Shown here in pieces: positions 9,872 to 18,568 of a stretch of 34,961 nucleotides of DNA (positions are counted from its first letter, which is position 1; the number at the start of each line of letters is the position of its first letter). This DNA is from an uncultured Gammaproteobacteria bacterium (lineage in GTDB: Bacteria; Pseudomonadota; Gammaproteobacteria; UBA9214): positions 1 to 34,961 of the forward strand of contig CAJQNP010000174.1 of NCBI GenBank assembly GCA_905479705.1, in the 5' to 3' direction. Under the pieces are notes generated by a model. The model worked only from the letters and a program-made list of their open reading frames with translations. It was not told the origin of the DNA and made no database searches. The position numbers were made by a program, and so were the translations under genes.

Positions 9872-12163
9872 TCAGGCCTCGGCCTTATCGGCGGCCGGTA
9901 TGGGTTCATCCCAGGGTTCGACAAACTTGCAGTCCTGCTGCGGGCAGACGCGCTGGGTGCCGGAGCGCTTGGTCGTCTTGATGGAGGTGATCGGCCAGTG
10001 GCAGCTCGGGCAGGGTTGTGCCAGTGGCTGGTTCCAGAGGGCGTACTTGCAGTCCGGGTAGCGCTCGCATGAAAAGAAAATCTTGCCGCGGCGCGACTTG
10101 CGTTTCAGGATGTTGCCCTTCTTGCACTCCGGGCACTGCACGCCGGTGTCTTCGGGTTTCTCCAGCGGCTCGATGTACTTGCAGTCCGGGTAGCTGCTGC
10201 AGCCGATGAATTTACCGTAGCGGCCGGAGCGGATGATCAGGTCGGATTCGCATTTCGGGCAGCTGCGGCCCTCGATAACTTCCGGCGCCGCGCTCTCGCG
10301 GGATTCATCGACATTGCGGGTGTACTTGCAGTCCGGGTAGCCGGAGCAACCAATAAAGAAACCGCCGCGGCCGAGGCTCATTTGCAGTTGCTTGCCGCAG
10401 TCGGGGCATTTCTCCTCGATGGGCTTCGGATAGGGACGCTCGTAGTCCTTGCCAATGAGCTCATGAAACGGACCCCAGAACTCGTTCATCAGCGGGATCC
10501 AGTCCTTCTCGCCACGGGCGACGGCGTCCAGCTCATCTTCCAGGCCGGCGGTGAAATCGTAGTCGACGTAGGACGTGAAGTTGTCTGTCAGGAATTCAAT
10601 GACCACGCGGCCGACATCGGTCGGGTAGAAACGTTTCTTCTCGAGGGTTACGTACTCGCGCGCCTGCAGCGTCGAGATGATCGTCGCGTAGGTCGAGGGG
10701 CGACCAATACCGTGCTCTTCAAGGGACTTCACCAGGCTGGCTTCCGAGTAACGCGGTGGAGGCTCGGTAAAGTGCTGGTCGGCGCGAATGGCATTCAGGG
10801 TGCAGACGTCGCCCTTTTCCAGAGGCGGCAACATGGTTTCATCGCTGCTACCCTTCTTGTCGTCCTCGCCTTCCTGGTAGACCGCCATGAAGCCGGGGTC
10901 GACAATCGTCGAACCGTTCGCACGAAACAGGTTGCCCGCGCCACAGGTGAAATCCACGCTGACGGTATTGATGGTTGCATGGATCATCTGGCAGCTGATG
11001 GTGCGTTTCCAGATGAGCTCGTACAGCTTGAGCTGTTCCGCCGACAGGTATTGCTTGATCTCTTCCGGCGTGTTGCGAATCGAGGTGGGGCGTATCGCCT
11101 CATGCGCTTCCTGGGCATTTTTCGCCTTGGTTTTATAGGTGCGCGCCTCGGCGGGCAGCGCGTTCTTGCCATAACGTTCAGGAATAAAGCTGCGTATCTC
11201 TTCGAGAGCATCCTGGGCCAGGTTGACGGAGTCGGTACGCATGTAGGTGATCAGGCCGGCCGTGTCGCCGCCGATTTCCATGCCTTCGTAGAGTTGCTGG
11301 GCGACGCGCATGGTGCGACTCGCGGTAAAGCCGAGCTTGCGAGAGGCTTCCTGCTGCAGGGTCGAGGTCGTGAACGGCGCCGTCGGGTTGCGCTTGCGCT
11401 GTTTCTTCTCGACGTTGTCGACGACCAGCTTGCCATCCGCCGCAGTGAGCAATTCTTCCTTTGCGCTGGTGGCGCTGGCCTCGTCGGAGATGGAAAACTG
11501 CTTGAGTTTCTCACCGTGTAATTGTGTCAGTCGCGCGATGATCGCCTGCTTGTCATGGGCCAGGTCACTTTCCAGTGTCCAGTATTCACGCGGTTTGAAA
11601 TTCTCGATCTCGATTTCACGCTCGACGATCATGCGCAAGGCCGGTGTTTGCACCCGGCCGGCGGACAGGCCGCGGCGAATCTTTTTCCACAATAGCGGCG
11701 AGAGGTTGAAGCCGACCAGGTAATCCAGCGCGCGACGCGCCTGTTGTGCATTGATCAGCTCGGTCGAAAGTTCGCGTGGATGCTCGATGGCCTCGTTTAC
11801 GGCACGCTTGGTAATCTCATTAAAAACAACACGGTAGACCGATTTATCCTTCAGTGCCTTGCGGTCCTTGAGGAGTTCGCAGAGGTGCCAGGAGATGGCT
11901 TCTCCCTCGCGGTCCGGGTCAGTTGCGAGGTACAGGGCATCGGATTTTTTCATCGCCTTGACGATCGAATCGACATGCCTGGCATTGCGATCGATCATCT
12001 GGTAGTTCATGTCGAAGTCATGCGCCGTGTCGACAGCACCTTCCTTGGGGATGAGGTCGCGCACGTGGCCGTACGACGCCATGACTTCATAGCCCTTGCC
12101 AAGATACTTCTTGATAGTCTTGCACTTGGCGGGCGATTCAACGATTACGAGATTCTTGCTCAT
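9872..12163 (-). CDS. topA: DNA topoisomerase I (type IA)
   Basis: Relaxes negative supercoils through a 5'-phosphotyrosine intermediate. In the 763 residues the Toprim domain shows E9 (IVESPAK) and D82, D84, E86 (DPDREGE). The catalytic tyrosine is Y307 in TYMRTDS. The middle region carries EAHEAIRPT and HGIGRPSTYA. The C-terminus has four four-cysteine zinc-ribbon units, starting CPDC, CPKC, CPEC and CPSC. This is shorter than E. coli TopA (865) but complete for the catalytic core. It lies between smg and tsaC, exactly where E. coli has yrdD, a small topoisomerase-type zinc-finger gene. Confidence 0.97.
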   Translation of the reverse strand: MSKNLVIVESPAKCKTIKKYLGKGYEVMASYGHVRDLIPKEGAVDTAHDFDMNYQMIDRNARHVDSIVKAMKKSDALYLATDPDREGEAISWHLCELLKDRKALKDKSVYRVVFNEITKRAVNEAIEHPRELSTELINAQQARRALDYLVGFNLSPLLWKKIRRGLSAGRVQTPALRMIVEREIEIENFKPREYWTLESDLAHDKQAIIARLTQLHGEKLKQFSISDEASATSAKEELLTAADGKLVVDNVEKKQRKRNPTAPFTTSTLQQEASRKLGFTASRTMRVAQQLYEGMEIGGDTAGLITYMRTDSVNLAQDALEEIRSFIPERYGKNALPAEARTYKTKAKNAQEAHEAIRPTSIRNTPEEIKQYLSAEQLKLYELIWKRTISCQMIHATINTVSVDFTCGAGNLFRANGSTIVDPGFMAVYQEGEDDKKGSSDETMLPPLEKGDVCTLNAIRADQHFTEPPPRYSEASLVKSLEEHGIGRPSTYATIISTLQAREYVTLEKKRFYPTDVGRVVIEFLTDNFTSYVDYDFTAGLEDELDAVARGEKDWIPLMNEFWGPFHELIGKDYERPYPKPIEEKCPDCGKQLQMSLGRGGFFIGCSGYPDCKYTRNVDESRESAAPEVIEGRSCPKCESDLIIRSGRYGKFIGCSSYPDCKYIEPLEKPEDTGVQCPECKKGNILKRKSRRGKIFFSCERYPDCKYALWNQPLAQPCPSCHWPITSIKTTKRSGTQRVCPQQDCKFVEPWDEPIPAADKAEA

Positions 12164-12198
12164 ACGTGTCGGGTACCGGCGGACGATCGCTCGTCTGT

Positions 12199-12672
12199 CT
12201 AGTGCAGGCGGTTTACAGCGTCATCAAACACCAGGTCTTCGACCCAGGTGTAGGCGGCTTCCTGTCCGGGCTGGTTGAACAGCACCATGAGGATGACCCA
12301 TTTGAGCTGATCAAGGTCGAAGTCTTCACTCTCAAGCGCCATGGCGCGATCAATGGCGAGTTCACGGCTCGCGGGTGTCAGTACACCCATTTGCTCGAGA
12401 AACAGGATAAAGCCGCGGCAGCTGGCATCGAGCCGGTCCATCTCCTTGCCGGAGAACAGGCGCAGTGAACGCTCCGCCTGCATGCTGGGCGCGTTGTCTT
12501 CCCCGGCGAGCCCCTCCATCCACTGAAAGGCACGATCAATCTGCAGGGCGGGGAAGCCTGCCTGGCTGAGTTCCTGCTGGACCACGTCGCGGTCTGGTGC
12601 GACCGCGTTGTCGTCATCCATATAATAGTTTTCAAACAGATACATCAACACGTCAAAGACGTTTTCTTTCAT
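12199..12672 (-). CDS. smg: Smg family protein (DUF494)
   Basis: A 157-residue acidic, mostly helical protein that starts MKENVFDVLMYLFENYY, the hallmark N-terminus of the Smg/DUF494 family. The molecular role is not established. It is conserved next to dprA in many beta- and gammaproteobacteria, as here. The ATG at 12672 has AGG about 6 bases upstream, and the dprA stop (TAA then TAG) lies just before it, so the genes are coupled. topA follows after 35 bases. Confidence 0.93.
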   Translation of the reverse strand: MKENVFDVLMYLFENYYMDDDNAVAPDRDVVQQELSQAGFPALQIDRAFQWMEGLAGEDNAPSMQAERSLRLFSGKEMDRLDASCRGFILFLEQMGVLTPASRELAIDRAMALESEDFDLDQLKWVILMVLFNQPGQEAAYTWVEDLVFDDAVNRLH

Positions 12673-12682
12673 AATTAACCTA

Positions 12683-13819
12683 TTATTTCAATCGGTTATA
12701 GAGGCCGCCAGGGCTGGAGGCTAGATAACCGCTCATTTCCAGCTGCAGGAGCATGGAGGAAACTTCTGCCGGCGTCAATCCGCTGCTGTAGACCAGCTGG
12801 TCGATCGATGTGTTGTCAAAGCCTATTAAATCAATGAGTTGTTGGTAATCCGGGGCAAGTTTACCGGTTTCTTCACCAGCCGGGCTGTTGCCGGCGGTCG
12901 TTTGTGCCGTGGCGCAGCTCGCGGCCAGCATACCCAGTTCATCAATCACATCCTGTGCCGTCTCAACCAGTTTTGCACCCTGGCGTATCAACTGGTGGCA
13001 GCCTCGAGCCAGCGGGTTGTTGATTGACCCCGGGATCGCAAACACCTCGCGCCCCTGTTCGCCGGCGTAACGGGCGGTTATCAGCGAGCCGGAGCGCAGG
13101 GCGGCCTCCACGACCAGGGTACCGAGGCTCATGCCGCTGATGAGGCGATTGCGTTGCGGAAAGTTTTCCGCGCGCGGCGCGGTCCCCACGGGAAATTCTG
13201 AAACCAGTGCACCGTGCTCGGCGATCTGCCGGGCGAGGTCACGGTGACGTGCCGGGTACACGCGGTCCAGACCGGTGCCCATCACGGCGATGGTCGGCGC
13301 GCCCGCCTGCAGCGCACCCGTGTGACAGGCGGCATCAATGCCGAGAGCCAGGCCGCTGGTAACCACCAGGCCGGCTGCTGATAGATACTGCGCGAACTCT
13401 GTCGCGATGCGAACGCCTGCCGGAGTCGGGTGGCGGCTGCCAACCATGGCCAGCTGTGGTTCACTGAGCAGTGCGCAGTTACCGTGGATGTACAGGATTG
13501 GCGGTGGGGCATCGAGTTGCGCCAGCATCACCGGGTAGTCCGGGTCACGACAGGTCATGACGCGATTCCCGGGCTGTGCGTGCCATTCCAGATCACGTGC
13601 AATCAGGGCACTGTCCGTCTGTCGCAGGGCTGCAATGGCGGCCGTCGACATGCCCAGCCCTTCAAGTTCCCGGCTGTCTTGCAGTCCGAGAGATTGCAGG
13701 TCAGGCACGGCATCCAGTATGCGCTGGAATGTCACCGTGCCCACGCCCGGTGCGTGGTACAGGGCGAGCCAGTGTTTGAGGGTGTCTGTGTCGGGAGCCT
13801 GAGAGTACGGGGTCGCCAT
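12683..13819 (-). CDS. dprA: DNA processing protein DprA (Smf)
   Basis: Loads RecA on incoming single-stranded DNA during transformation. The 378-residue protein has an N-terminal helix-hairpin-helix-like region (about 10-75), a Rossmann core and a C-terminal winged-helix (DprA_WH/DML1-like) region. Core motifs: MVGSRHPTPAG, TSGLALGIDAACH, AVMGTGLDRVYP, FPQRNRLISGMS, RSGSLITARYA and GCHQLIRQGAKLV. Presence of dprA is not proof of competence, since it is nearly universal. It follows the LysM gene by 84 bases, a gap that carries a possible 12-codon upstream reading frame (13863-13825). smg follows. Confidence 0.95.
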   Translation of the reverse strand: MATPYSQAPDTDTLKHWLALYHAPGVGTVTFQRILDAVPDLQSLGLQDSRELEGLGMSTAAIAALRQTDSALIARDLEWHAQPGNRVMTCRDPDYPVMLAQLDAPPPILYIHGNCALLSEPQLAMVGSRHPTPAGVRIATEFAQYLSAAGLVVTSGLALGIDAACHTGALQAGAPTIAVMGTGLDRVYPARHRDLARQIAEHGALVSEFPVGTAPRAENFPQRNRLISGMSLGTLVVEAALRSGSLITARYAGEQGREVFAIPGSINNPLARGCHQLIRQGAKLVETAQDVIDELGMLAASCATAQTTAGNSPAGEETGKLAPDYQQLIDLIGFDNTSIDQLVYSSGLTPAEVSSMLLQLEMSGYLASSPGGLYNRLK

Positions 13820-13903
13820 GATGGCTATCCGGCTCTCCGGGCGTCGCGGGTTTGCGTTGTCATGTGCTTACCATCCTTGGTAATGACTGTGAGTTGGGTT
13901 GTG

Positions 13904-14935
13904 TCAGGGAGTGCGTACGAAATCGTTGATATGTATGGCGTCGGTTGCCTTCATGATCAGGCCGAAGCTGACCTTCTCGAAGCTGCGGAATATCATCACC
14001 AGCCCGGCGTCTTCATCCGGCAGTTTAACCTTGTCATTGCGCTTGCCACTGACCGTGTCCTTGACGACTGCACCGGCCTGGTAAACACGAAAGACATGCC
14101 CGGCCTCGATGCCTTCCCGGCTTCCAAGGTCGATGGCAACAACATTGAACTGGCCGATCTGGGTGACACCACCAATCACCGAAATGATACGGCCCTCGGT
14201 GTTTTCCGGCGGAATATGGGGCTGAAAGCTGGTGATCGCCGAGGCGCTGCTGGCGGGACGCAGGCGGTGGCCGATGCGTACCTCGCGGGTGGTCTCGGCA
14301 AGGAACAGGGTGGACGGGTCGCCGTACTGTTCAATCGGGCCACGACCGATATACAGTGCCTCGTAACCAAGCACCTCGTCCGTATCGGGATCGATATAGG
14401 CATCACCGGGTTCAAAGATATCGTAGGTCGAGTGATCCTTGTTGTCGATACCGCGGGCATAGACGCGGTCGCCGACGCCGGTCACGACGTGCTCACCGGC
14501 ACTTTGTACGACGTAGGGTGCGGTGTCCAGTTCATTCTCACCCACTACTATGGCGCGGGTCAGGAATTGTTGTATGGCATCAAGCGGAATGGTCGGGATG
14601 GCCTTTTCAAGGCTTTCTTCACGAACCTGCGGTGACAGGGTGACTGTCGGGTAGCCGCGCGTCATTTTCAGCTGGGGTTTGCCGTCGACATAGACCAGGG
14701 TCAGGATGTCGCCCGGGTAAATCAGGTGTGGATTCTCTACCTGCGGATTGACGTACCAGATTTCCGGCCAGAGCCACGGGTCACGCAGGAACATGGTGGA
14801 AATATCCCAGAGGGTGTCACCCTTGACGACGACATAACGGTCCGGGTGTTCCGGGTTGAGTACCACGTCGTCGGCAATCAGCGAGCCGGCAAGCAGTACG
14901 GCGAAGACCATTCCTAACAAGTTCTTGGTTGTCAT
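13904..14935 (-). CDS. secreted LysM-domain protein
   Basis: A 343-residue protein with a signal peptide (residues about 1-21, ending GSLIA before DDVV) and one N-terminal LysM domain (about 34-80, beginning YVVVKGDTLWDIS), which binds peptidoglycan. The long C-terminal part has no domain I can name; it is beta-rich and carries VYARGIDNKDHSTYDIFEPGDAY-like strands. The ATG at 14935 has AAGGA 5 bases upstream, and this fixes the start. The same gene lies between dprA and def in Pseudomonas (the PA0020 position). It starts the minus-strand LysM-dprA-smg-topA-tsaC-hemF run and diverges from def. Confidence 0.88.
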   Translation of the reverse strand: MTTKNLLGMVFAVLLAGSLIADDVVLNPEHPDRYVVVKGDTLWDISTMFLRDPWLWPEIWYVNPQVENPHLIYPGDILTLVYVDGKPQLKMTRGYPTVTLSPQVREESLEKAIPTIPLDAIQQFLTRAIVVGENELDTAPYVVQSAGEHVVTGVGDRVYARGIDNKDHSTYDIFEPGDAYIDPDTDEVLGYEALYIGRGPIEQYGDPSTLFLAETTREVRIGHRLRPASSASAITSFQPHIPPENTEGRIISVIGGVTQIGQFNVVAIDLGSREGIEAGHVFRVYQAGAVVKDTVSGKRNDKVKLPDEDAGLVMIFRSFEKVSFGLIMKATDAIHINDFVRTP

Positions 14936-15098
14936 GGGCGTCCTTTTACGTCGTGTATGTAGCACTTCTGGTCAGCATTGCCATCGCCTGGGTGTCGTCT
15001 GGCTGGCAGCTTCAGGTCATGCGCGAGTCTAGCGGAAAACCCACACAGAACAAATCCTTTTGTCGATTTCCGGCGGCCGTCACACGCATGATTGTGAT

Positions 15099-15117
15099 AA
15101 AGTATATTAGATACTTT
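15099..15117. promoter_or_regulatory. AT-rich inverted repeat between the LysM gene and def
   Basis: AAAGTAT (15099-15105) and ATACTTT (15111-15117) are perfect 7-base inverted copies separated by ATTAG, 26 bases before the def ATG. The stretch is much more AT-rich than its surroundings and sits in the divergent region (14936-15142). It contains -10-like hexamers on both strands, but none has a matching -35 at 16-18 bases. It may be an operator or part of the promoter core. Confidence 0.35.
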
Positions 15118-15142
15118 CATCATGATTCGTGACGGCAATCAC

Positions 15143-15682
15143 ATGGCTATCCTCGAAATTCTGCATTTTCCCGATCCGCGTTTGCGCAACGTTGCACATT
15201 CCGTTGAAACGGTCGGTGATGATACCCGGCAGTTTCTCGATGACATGCTGGATACCATGTACACAGCGCCCGGCATTGGTCTTGCGGCGACCCAGGTCAA
15301 TGACCCGAGGCGGATCGTTGTCATTGATGTATCGGATGCAAAAGACCAACCTTTATGCCTGATAAACCCTGAAATACTGGAACTTGACGGGGTTGAGGAG
15401 ATGGAGGAGGGCTGCCTTTCAGTGCCCGGATTCTTTGAAAAGGTAAAACGCGCCGACCGCGTGCGCGTGCGTGCGCTGGATCGCAACGGCGAGGCCTTTG
15501 AAATGCAGGTCGAGGGTTTACTGGCGGTCTGCATCCAGCATGAAATAGATCACCTCGATGGCAAGCTGTTCGTCGATTATTTGTCGCAGCTGAAACGCAC
15601 GCGTATTCGCAACAAGCTGGAGAAAGAGCAGCGCCAGAATGCACCGGCAGCCAGTGGCGAGGCGAGCCAGCGCGTCATCTGA
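15143..15682 (+). CDS. def: peptide deformylase
   Basis: Removes the formyl group from new proteins. The ATG at 15143 gives 179 residues starting [15 protein letters not shown], which aligns with E. coli Def from its first residue. An in-frame ATG at 15122 would add seven residues with no similarity. The three motifs are complete: GIGLAATQ (45-52), EGCLS (metal ligand C91) and QHEIDH (ligands H133 and H137, catalytic E134). It heads the def-fmt-rsmB cluster, as in E. coli. Confidence 0.96.
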   Translation: MAILEILHFPDPRLRNVAHSVETVGDDTRQFLDDMLDTMYTAPGIGLAATQVNDPRRIVVIDVSDAKDQPLCLINPEILELDGVEEMEEGCLSVPGFFEKVKRADRVRVRALDRNGEAFEMQVEGLLAVCIQHEIDHLDGKLFVDYLSQLKRTRIRNKLEKEQRQNAPAASGEASQRVI

Positions 15683-15734
15683 CCCTGGTGTTTACTGCTA
15701 TCCCCTGGATCTGCCTGACTGACGCGCTGTATTG

Positions 15735-16667
15735 ATGAGAATTCTGTTTGCAGGCACCCCGGGTTTTTCCGTCCCTTCACTGCAGGCGCTGCTGGACAGT
15801 GCACACGAGGTCGTTGCCGTCTACACGCAACCGGACCGGCCTGCGGGTCGTGGCAGGCAACGGGCGGCCAGCCCGGTGAAGCAGTTGGCGGTCCAGCAGG
15901 ATATTCCGGTGTGCCAGCCGGACCTGCTGCGCTCAGATGCCGCGCAACAGCAGCTTGCAGCCTGGCAGCCCGATCTGATGGTCGTGGTGGCCTACGGCCT
16001 GATTCTGCCGCCCGAGGTGCTGGCCATTCCGCGCCTGGGCTGTATCAACGTGCATGCATCGCTGTTGCCTCGCTGGCGCGGTGCAGCCCCGATTCAGCGC
16101 GCCATCCTTGCCGGCGACAGTGAAACCGGCGTCTGCCTGATGCAGATGGATGCCGGGCTGGATACCGGGCCGGTACTGGCCTGTGCACATTGTGACATTC
16201 ATGCTGACGATACCGGCAGTCGCCTGCATGACAGGCTGGCGCAGCTGGGTGCGGACCTGCTGGCAGACAAGCTTGCCTTGATCGAAAGCGGGGGGCTTGA
16301 AGCCCAGGCACAGGACGATTCAAGGGCTAGTTACGCCAGCAAGCTGCAGAAGTCCGAGGCACGAATCAACTGGCAGGATGCAGCAAGCGATATCGCCAAC
16401 CAGGTGCGTGCCTTCAATGCATGGCCGGTGGCCGAAACAACTTATGAAGGTCGCCAGTTGCGCATCTGGGAGGCGACCGCACAGCCCGGTGACAGCAAGA
16501 TCGCACCCGGCACGGTAGTTTCTGCCACGCGCGATGGTATCGAGGTCGCCTCTGGTAACGGTAGCTTGCTGATACACAGGGTGCAGTTGCCTGGTGCCCG
16601 TATCATCGATGCCGCAGACTTTATCAATGCACATGCGCTGCAAGGCGTGGTCTTTGCTGGTGAATAA
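15735..16667 (+). CDS. fmt: methionyl-tRNA formyltransferase
   Basis: Formylates initiator Met-tRNA using 10-formyl-tetrahydrofolate. The 310-residue protein has FAGTPGFSVPS (5-15), catalytic N105 and H107 (INVHASLLPRWRGAAPIQRA) and D143 (GLDTGPVL), then the C-terminal OB-like tRNA-binding domain. The ATG at 15735 directly precedes RILF as in the family; the TTG one codon upstream is unlikely. It follows def by 52 bases and partners it, since formylation and deformylation are a paired cycle. Confidence 0.96.
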   Translation: MRILFAGTPGFSVPSLQALLDSAHEVVAVYTQPDRPAGRGRQRAASPVKQLAVQQDIPVCQPDLLRSDAAQQQLAAWQPDLMVVVAYGLILPPEVLAIPRLGCINVHASLLPRWRGAAPIQRAILAGDSETGVCLMQMDAGLDTGPVLACAHCDIHADDTGSRLHDRLAQLGADLLADKLALIESGGLEAQAQDDSRASYASKLQKSEARINWQDAASDIANQVRAFNAWPVAETTYEGRQLRIWEATAQPGDSKIAPGTVVSATRDGIEVASGNGSLLIHRVQLPGARIIDAADFINAHALQGVVFAGE

Positions 16668-16694
16668 TCCCCGGCTACGTGTGCGCGACTAGCG

Positions 16695-17996
16695 ATGGAT
16701 GCACGTGCCTGTGCTGCCCGGGTCGTTCACGCGGTGACTGCTCATGGGCGCTCGCTCACCGATGCCCTGCCGGAGGCCATTCAGAAGGAGATCGACAGTC
16801 GTCAGCGTGCGCTCATCCAGGAATTGTCCTACGGCACCCTGCGCTGGTACTACCGCCTGGATGTGCTGCTGCAGCAATTGTTGAAGAAGCCACTGAAGCA
16901 GCGCGATGCCGATATCCGCTGTCTGTTACTGACGGGTTTGTACCAGCTGTCTCAACTTGCCATGCCGCAACGGGTTGCTGTTAACGAGACGGTACAGGCG
17001 ACGAAGGCATTGCAGAAAGACTGGGCGCGTGGCCTGGTTAACGGGGTGCTGCGTAACTACCAGAGACAGGCAGAGGTGCTGGAAGGTCGCGTCGACAACA
17101 CTGTCGAGTTCCGCTTTGCGCACCCGCAATGGCTTGCGCAGATGCTGCAGACTGACTGGCCTGACGCCTGGCAAGCCGTGCTGGATGCCAATAACGAGCG
17201 GCCGCCGTTCAGTCTGCGCACCAACCCGCAACACCTTACCCGGGATGAATACCTTGATGAGCTGGCGGCGCGCTCACTCGAGGCACGGCCATTGCCGCAT
17301 ACCGCGACAGGCATTCTGCTTGCCCGCCCGTTACCTGTTGAATCACTGCCGGGATTTGCCGAGGGTTTCGTGTCCGTGCAGGACGCGGCCGCACAGCTGG
17401 CGGCCGGCTTGCTGGATGCAAAAGCCGGTCAGCGGGTGCTGGATGCCTGTGCGGCACCCGGCGGAAAAACCGCGCACATCCTCGAGTCCACTCCGGATGT
17501 TGCACATCTCAGCGCACTGGATATCGATGCGCGGCGACTCGAGCGTGTCGGGGAGAACCTGTCGCGCCTGTCGCTCAAGGCAACCCTGCAGCAGGGTGAT
17601 GCAGGGGAACCGGCTGCATGGTGGGATGGTCAGCAGTATGAGCGTATCTTGCTGGATGCGCCCTGCTCTGCCACGGGCGTGATCCGCCGGCATCCTGATA
17701 TCAAGGTGTTGCGTCAGCCCGAAGACGTTGCGACACTGGTGTCGCGTCAGGCACACATGCTGCGGGCCCTGTGGCCACTGCTGTCACCTGGGGGTATGCT
17801 TTTGTACTGTACCTGCTCGGTGCTGTCCGATGAAAACAGCCGGCAAATAGGCAGTTTTCTGGGCTCTCGGACAGACGCGACCGAATTGCCGATTAATGCC
17901 GCCTGGGGGCGCGAGTGTGCACATGGCAGGCAGGTCTTGCCGGGTGATGATGATATGGATGGATTTTACTTCGCATGTTTGCGCAAGCTCGGTTAA
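16695..17996 (+). CDS. rsmB: 16S rRNA (cytosine967-C5)-methyltransferase
   Basis: Methylates C967 of 16S rRNA with S-adenosylmethionine. The first 140 residues of 433 are a NusB-like RNA-binding domain (for example LNGVLRN-type motif GLVNGVLRN at about 113-121). The methyltransferase domain carries the SAM motif ACAAPGGKTAH (251-261), the DAPCSATG motif with C324 and the YCTCS motif with C374, the two cysteines used in the RsmB/NSUN mechanism. It is 27 bases after fmt. The last 22 bases overlap the next gene. Confidence 0.95.
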   Translation: MDARACAARVVHAVTAHGRSLTDALPEAIQKEIDSRQRALIQELSYGTLRWYYRLDVLLQQLLKKPLKQRDADIRCLLLTGLYQLSQLAMPQRVAVNETVQATKALQKDWARGLVNGVLRNYQRQAEVLEGRVDNTVEFRFAHPQWLAQMLQTDWPDAWQAVLDANNERPPFSLRTNPQHLTRDEYLDELAARSLEARPLPHTATGILLARPLPVESLPGFAEGFVSVQDAAAQLAAGLLDAKAGQRVLDACAAPGGKTAHILESTPDVAHLSALDIDARRLERVGENLSRLSLKATLQQGDAGEPAAWWDGQQYERILLDAPCSATGVIRRHPDIKVLRQPEDVATLVSRQAHMLRALWPLLSPGGMLLYCTCSVLSDENSRQIGSFLGSRTDATELPINAAWGRECAHGRQVLPGDDDMDGFYFACLRKLG

Positions 17997-18568
17997 CTGC
18001 ACGCACACCGCGTGGCCTGTTTGCAGGTCTGCTGCTGGGGCTGTGCTGCTGCTTGCCTGCGCTGTCCTGGGCCGGCCATCCCGGTATCGTCAAGCTGGAA
18101 GGCGCGAATACCTGGCGCAGCGATGGCAGGGATTACCTGCAGGCCCAGTTCACGATCGAGCTGAGTACCGGTGCCGGGGAGGCTGTGCAGAATGGTGTGC
18201 CGCTGATATTCGAACTGCAGGTACAGGTGGTCGAGACGCACACATGGCTCTGGGATTCGGTTGAAATAGAAATTACCGAGCAGCGTTCGCTGCAGTATCA
18301 CGCACTCAGCCAGACTTACCAGGTCAAGGATCTCAACGCCGGCACCCAGGGCAACTACCGGCGCCTTGATGACGCGCTGCGTGCCGTGGGCCAGCTTCGC
18401 GAGGTGCTGCTGACGGATGAATCACTGGACGGAGGACCGAGCTACAGCATCCGCCTGCGCGGTAGCCTGGATGTTGAGTCGCTACCGACACCGGTTCGTT
18501 TGCTTGCCTACGTGTCATCAGACTGGAGCATGGTAAGCAAGTGGTATAAATGGCCGCTGGTTCGCTAA
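17975..18568 (+). CDS. DUF4390 secreted protein
   Basis: A 197-residue protein of unknown function, matching the DUF4390 family found between rsmB and ntrY in beta- and gammaproteobacteria. It has a signal peptide (about residues 1-33, hydrophobic core LFAGLLLGLCCCLPAL, likely cut after SWA). The mature part is beta-rich with conserved-looking Trp residues (TWLWDSVEIEI). It begins 22 bases inside rsmB and ends 19 bases inside ntrY, so translation of all three is interlocked. The place next to a sensor kinase suggests a periplasmic partner or modulator of NtrY, but this is only inference from context. Confidence 0.83.
   Translation: MFAQARLTARTPRGLFAGLLLGLCCCLPALSWAGHPGIVKLEGANTWRSDGRDYLQAQFTIELSTGAGEAVQNGVPLIFELQVQVVETHTWLWDSVEIEITEQRSLQYHALSQTYQVKDLNAGTQGNYRRLDDALRAVGQLREVLLTDESLDGGPSYSIRLRGSLDVESLPTPVRLLAYVSSDWSMVSKWYKWPLVR

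Noticed and set aside
10382-11521. 379-codon plus-strand frame opposite topA
   Set aside because: Antisense shadow of a gene with all catalytic motifs; no ribosome site or known domain.
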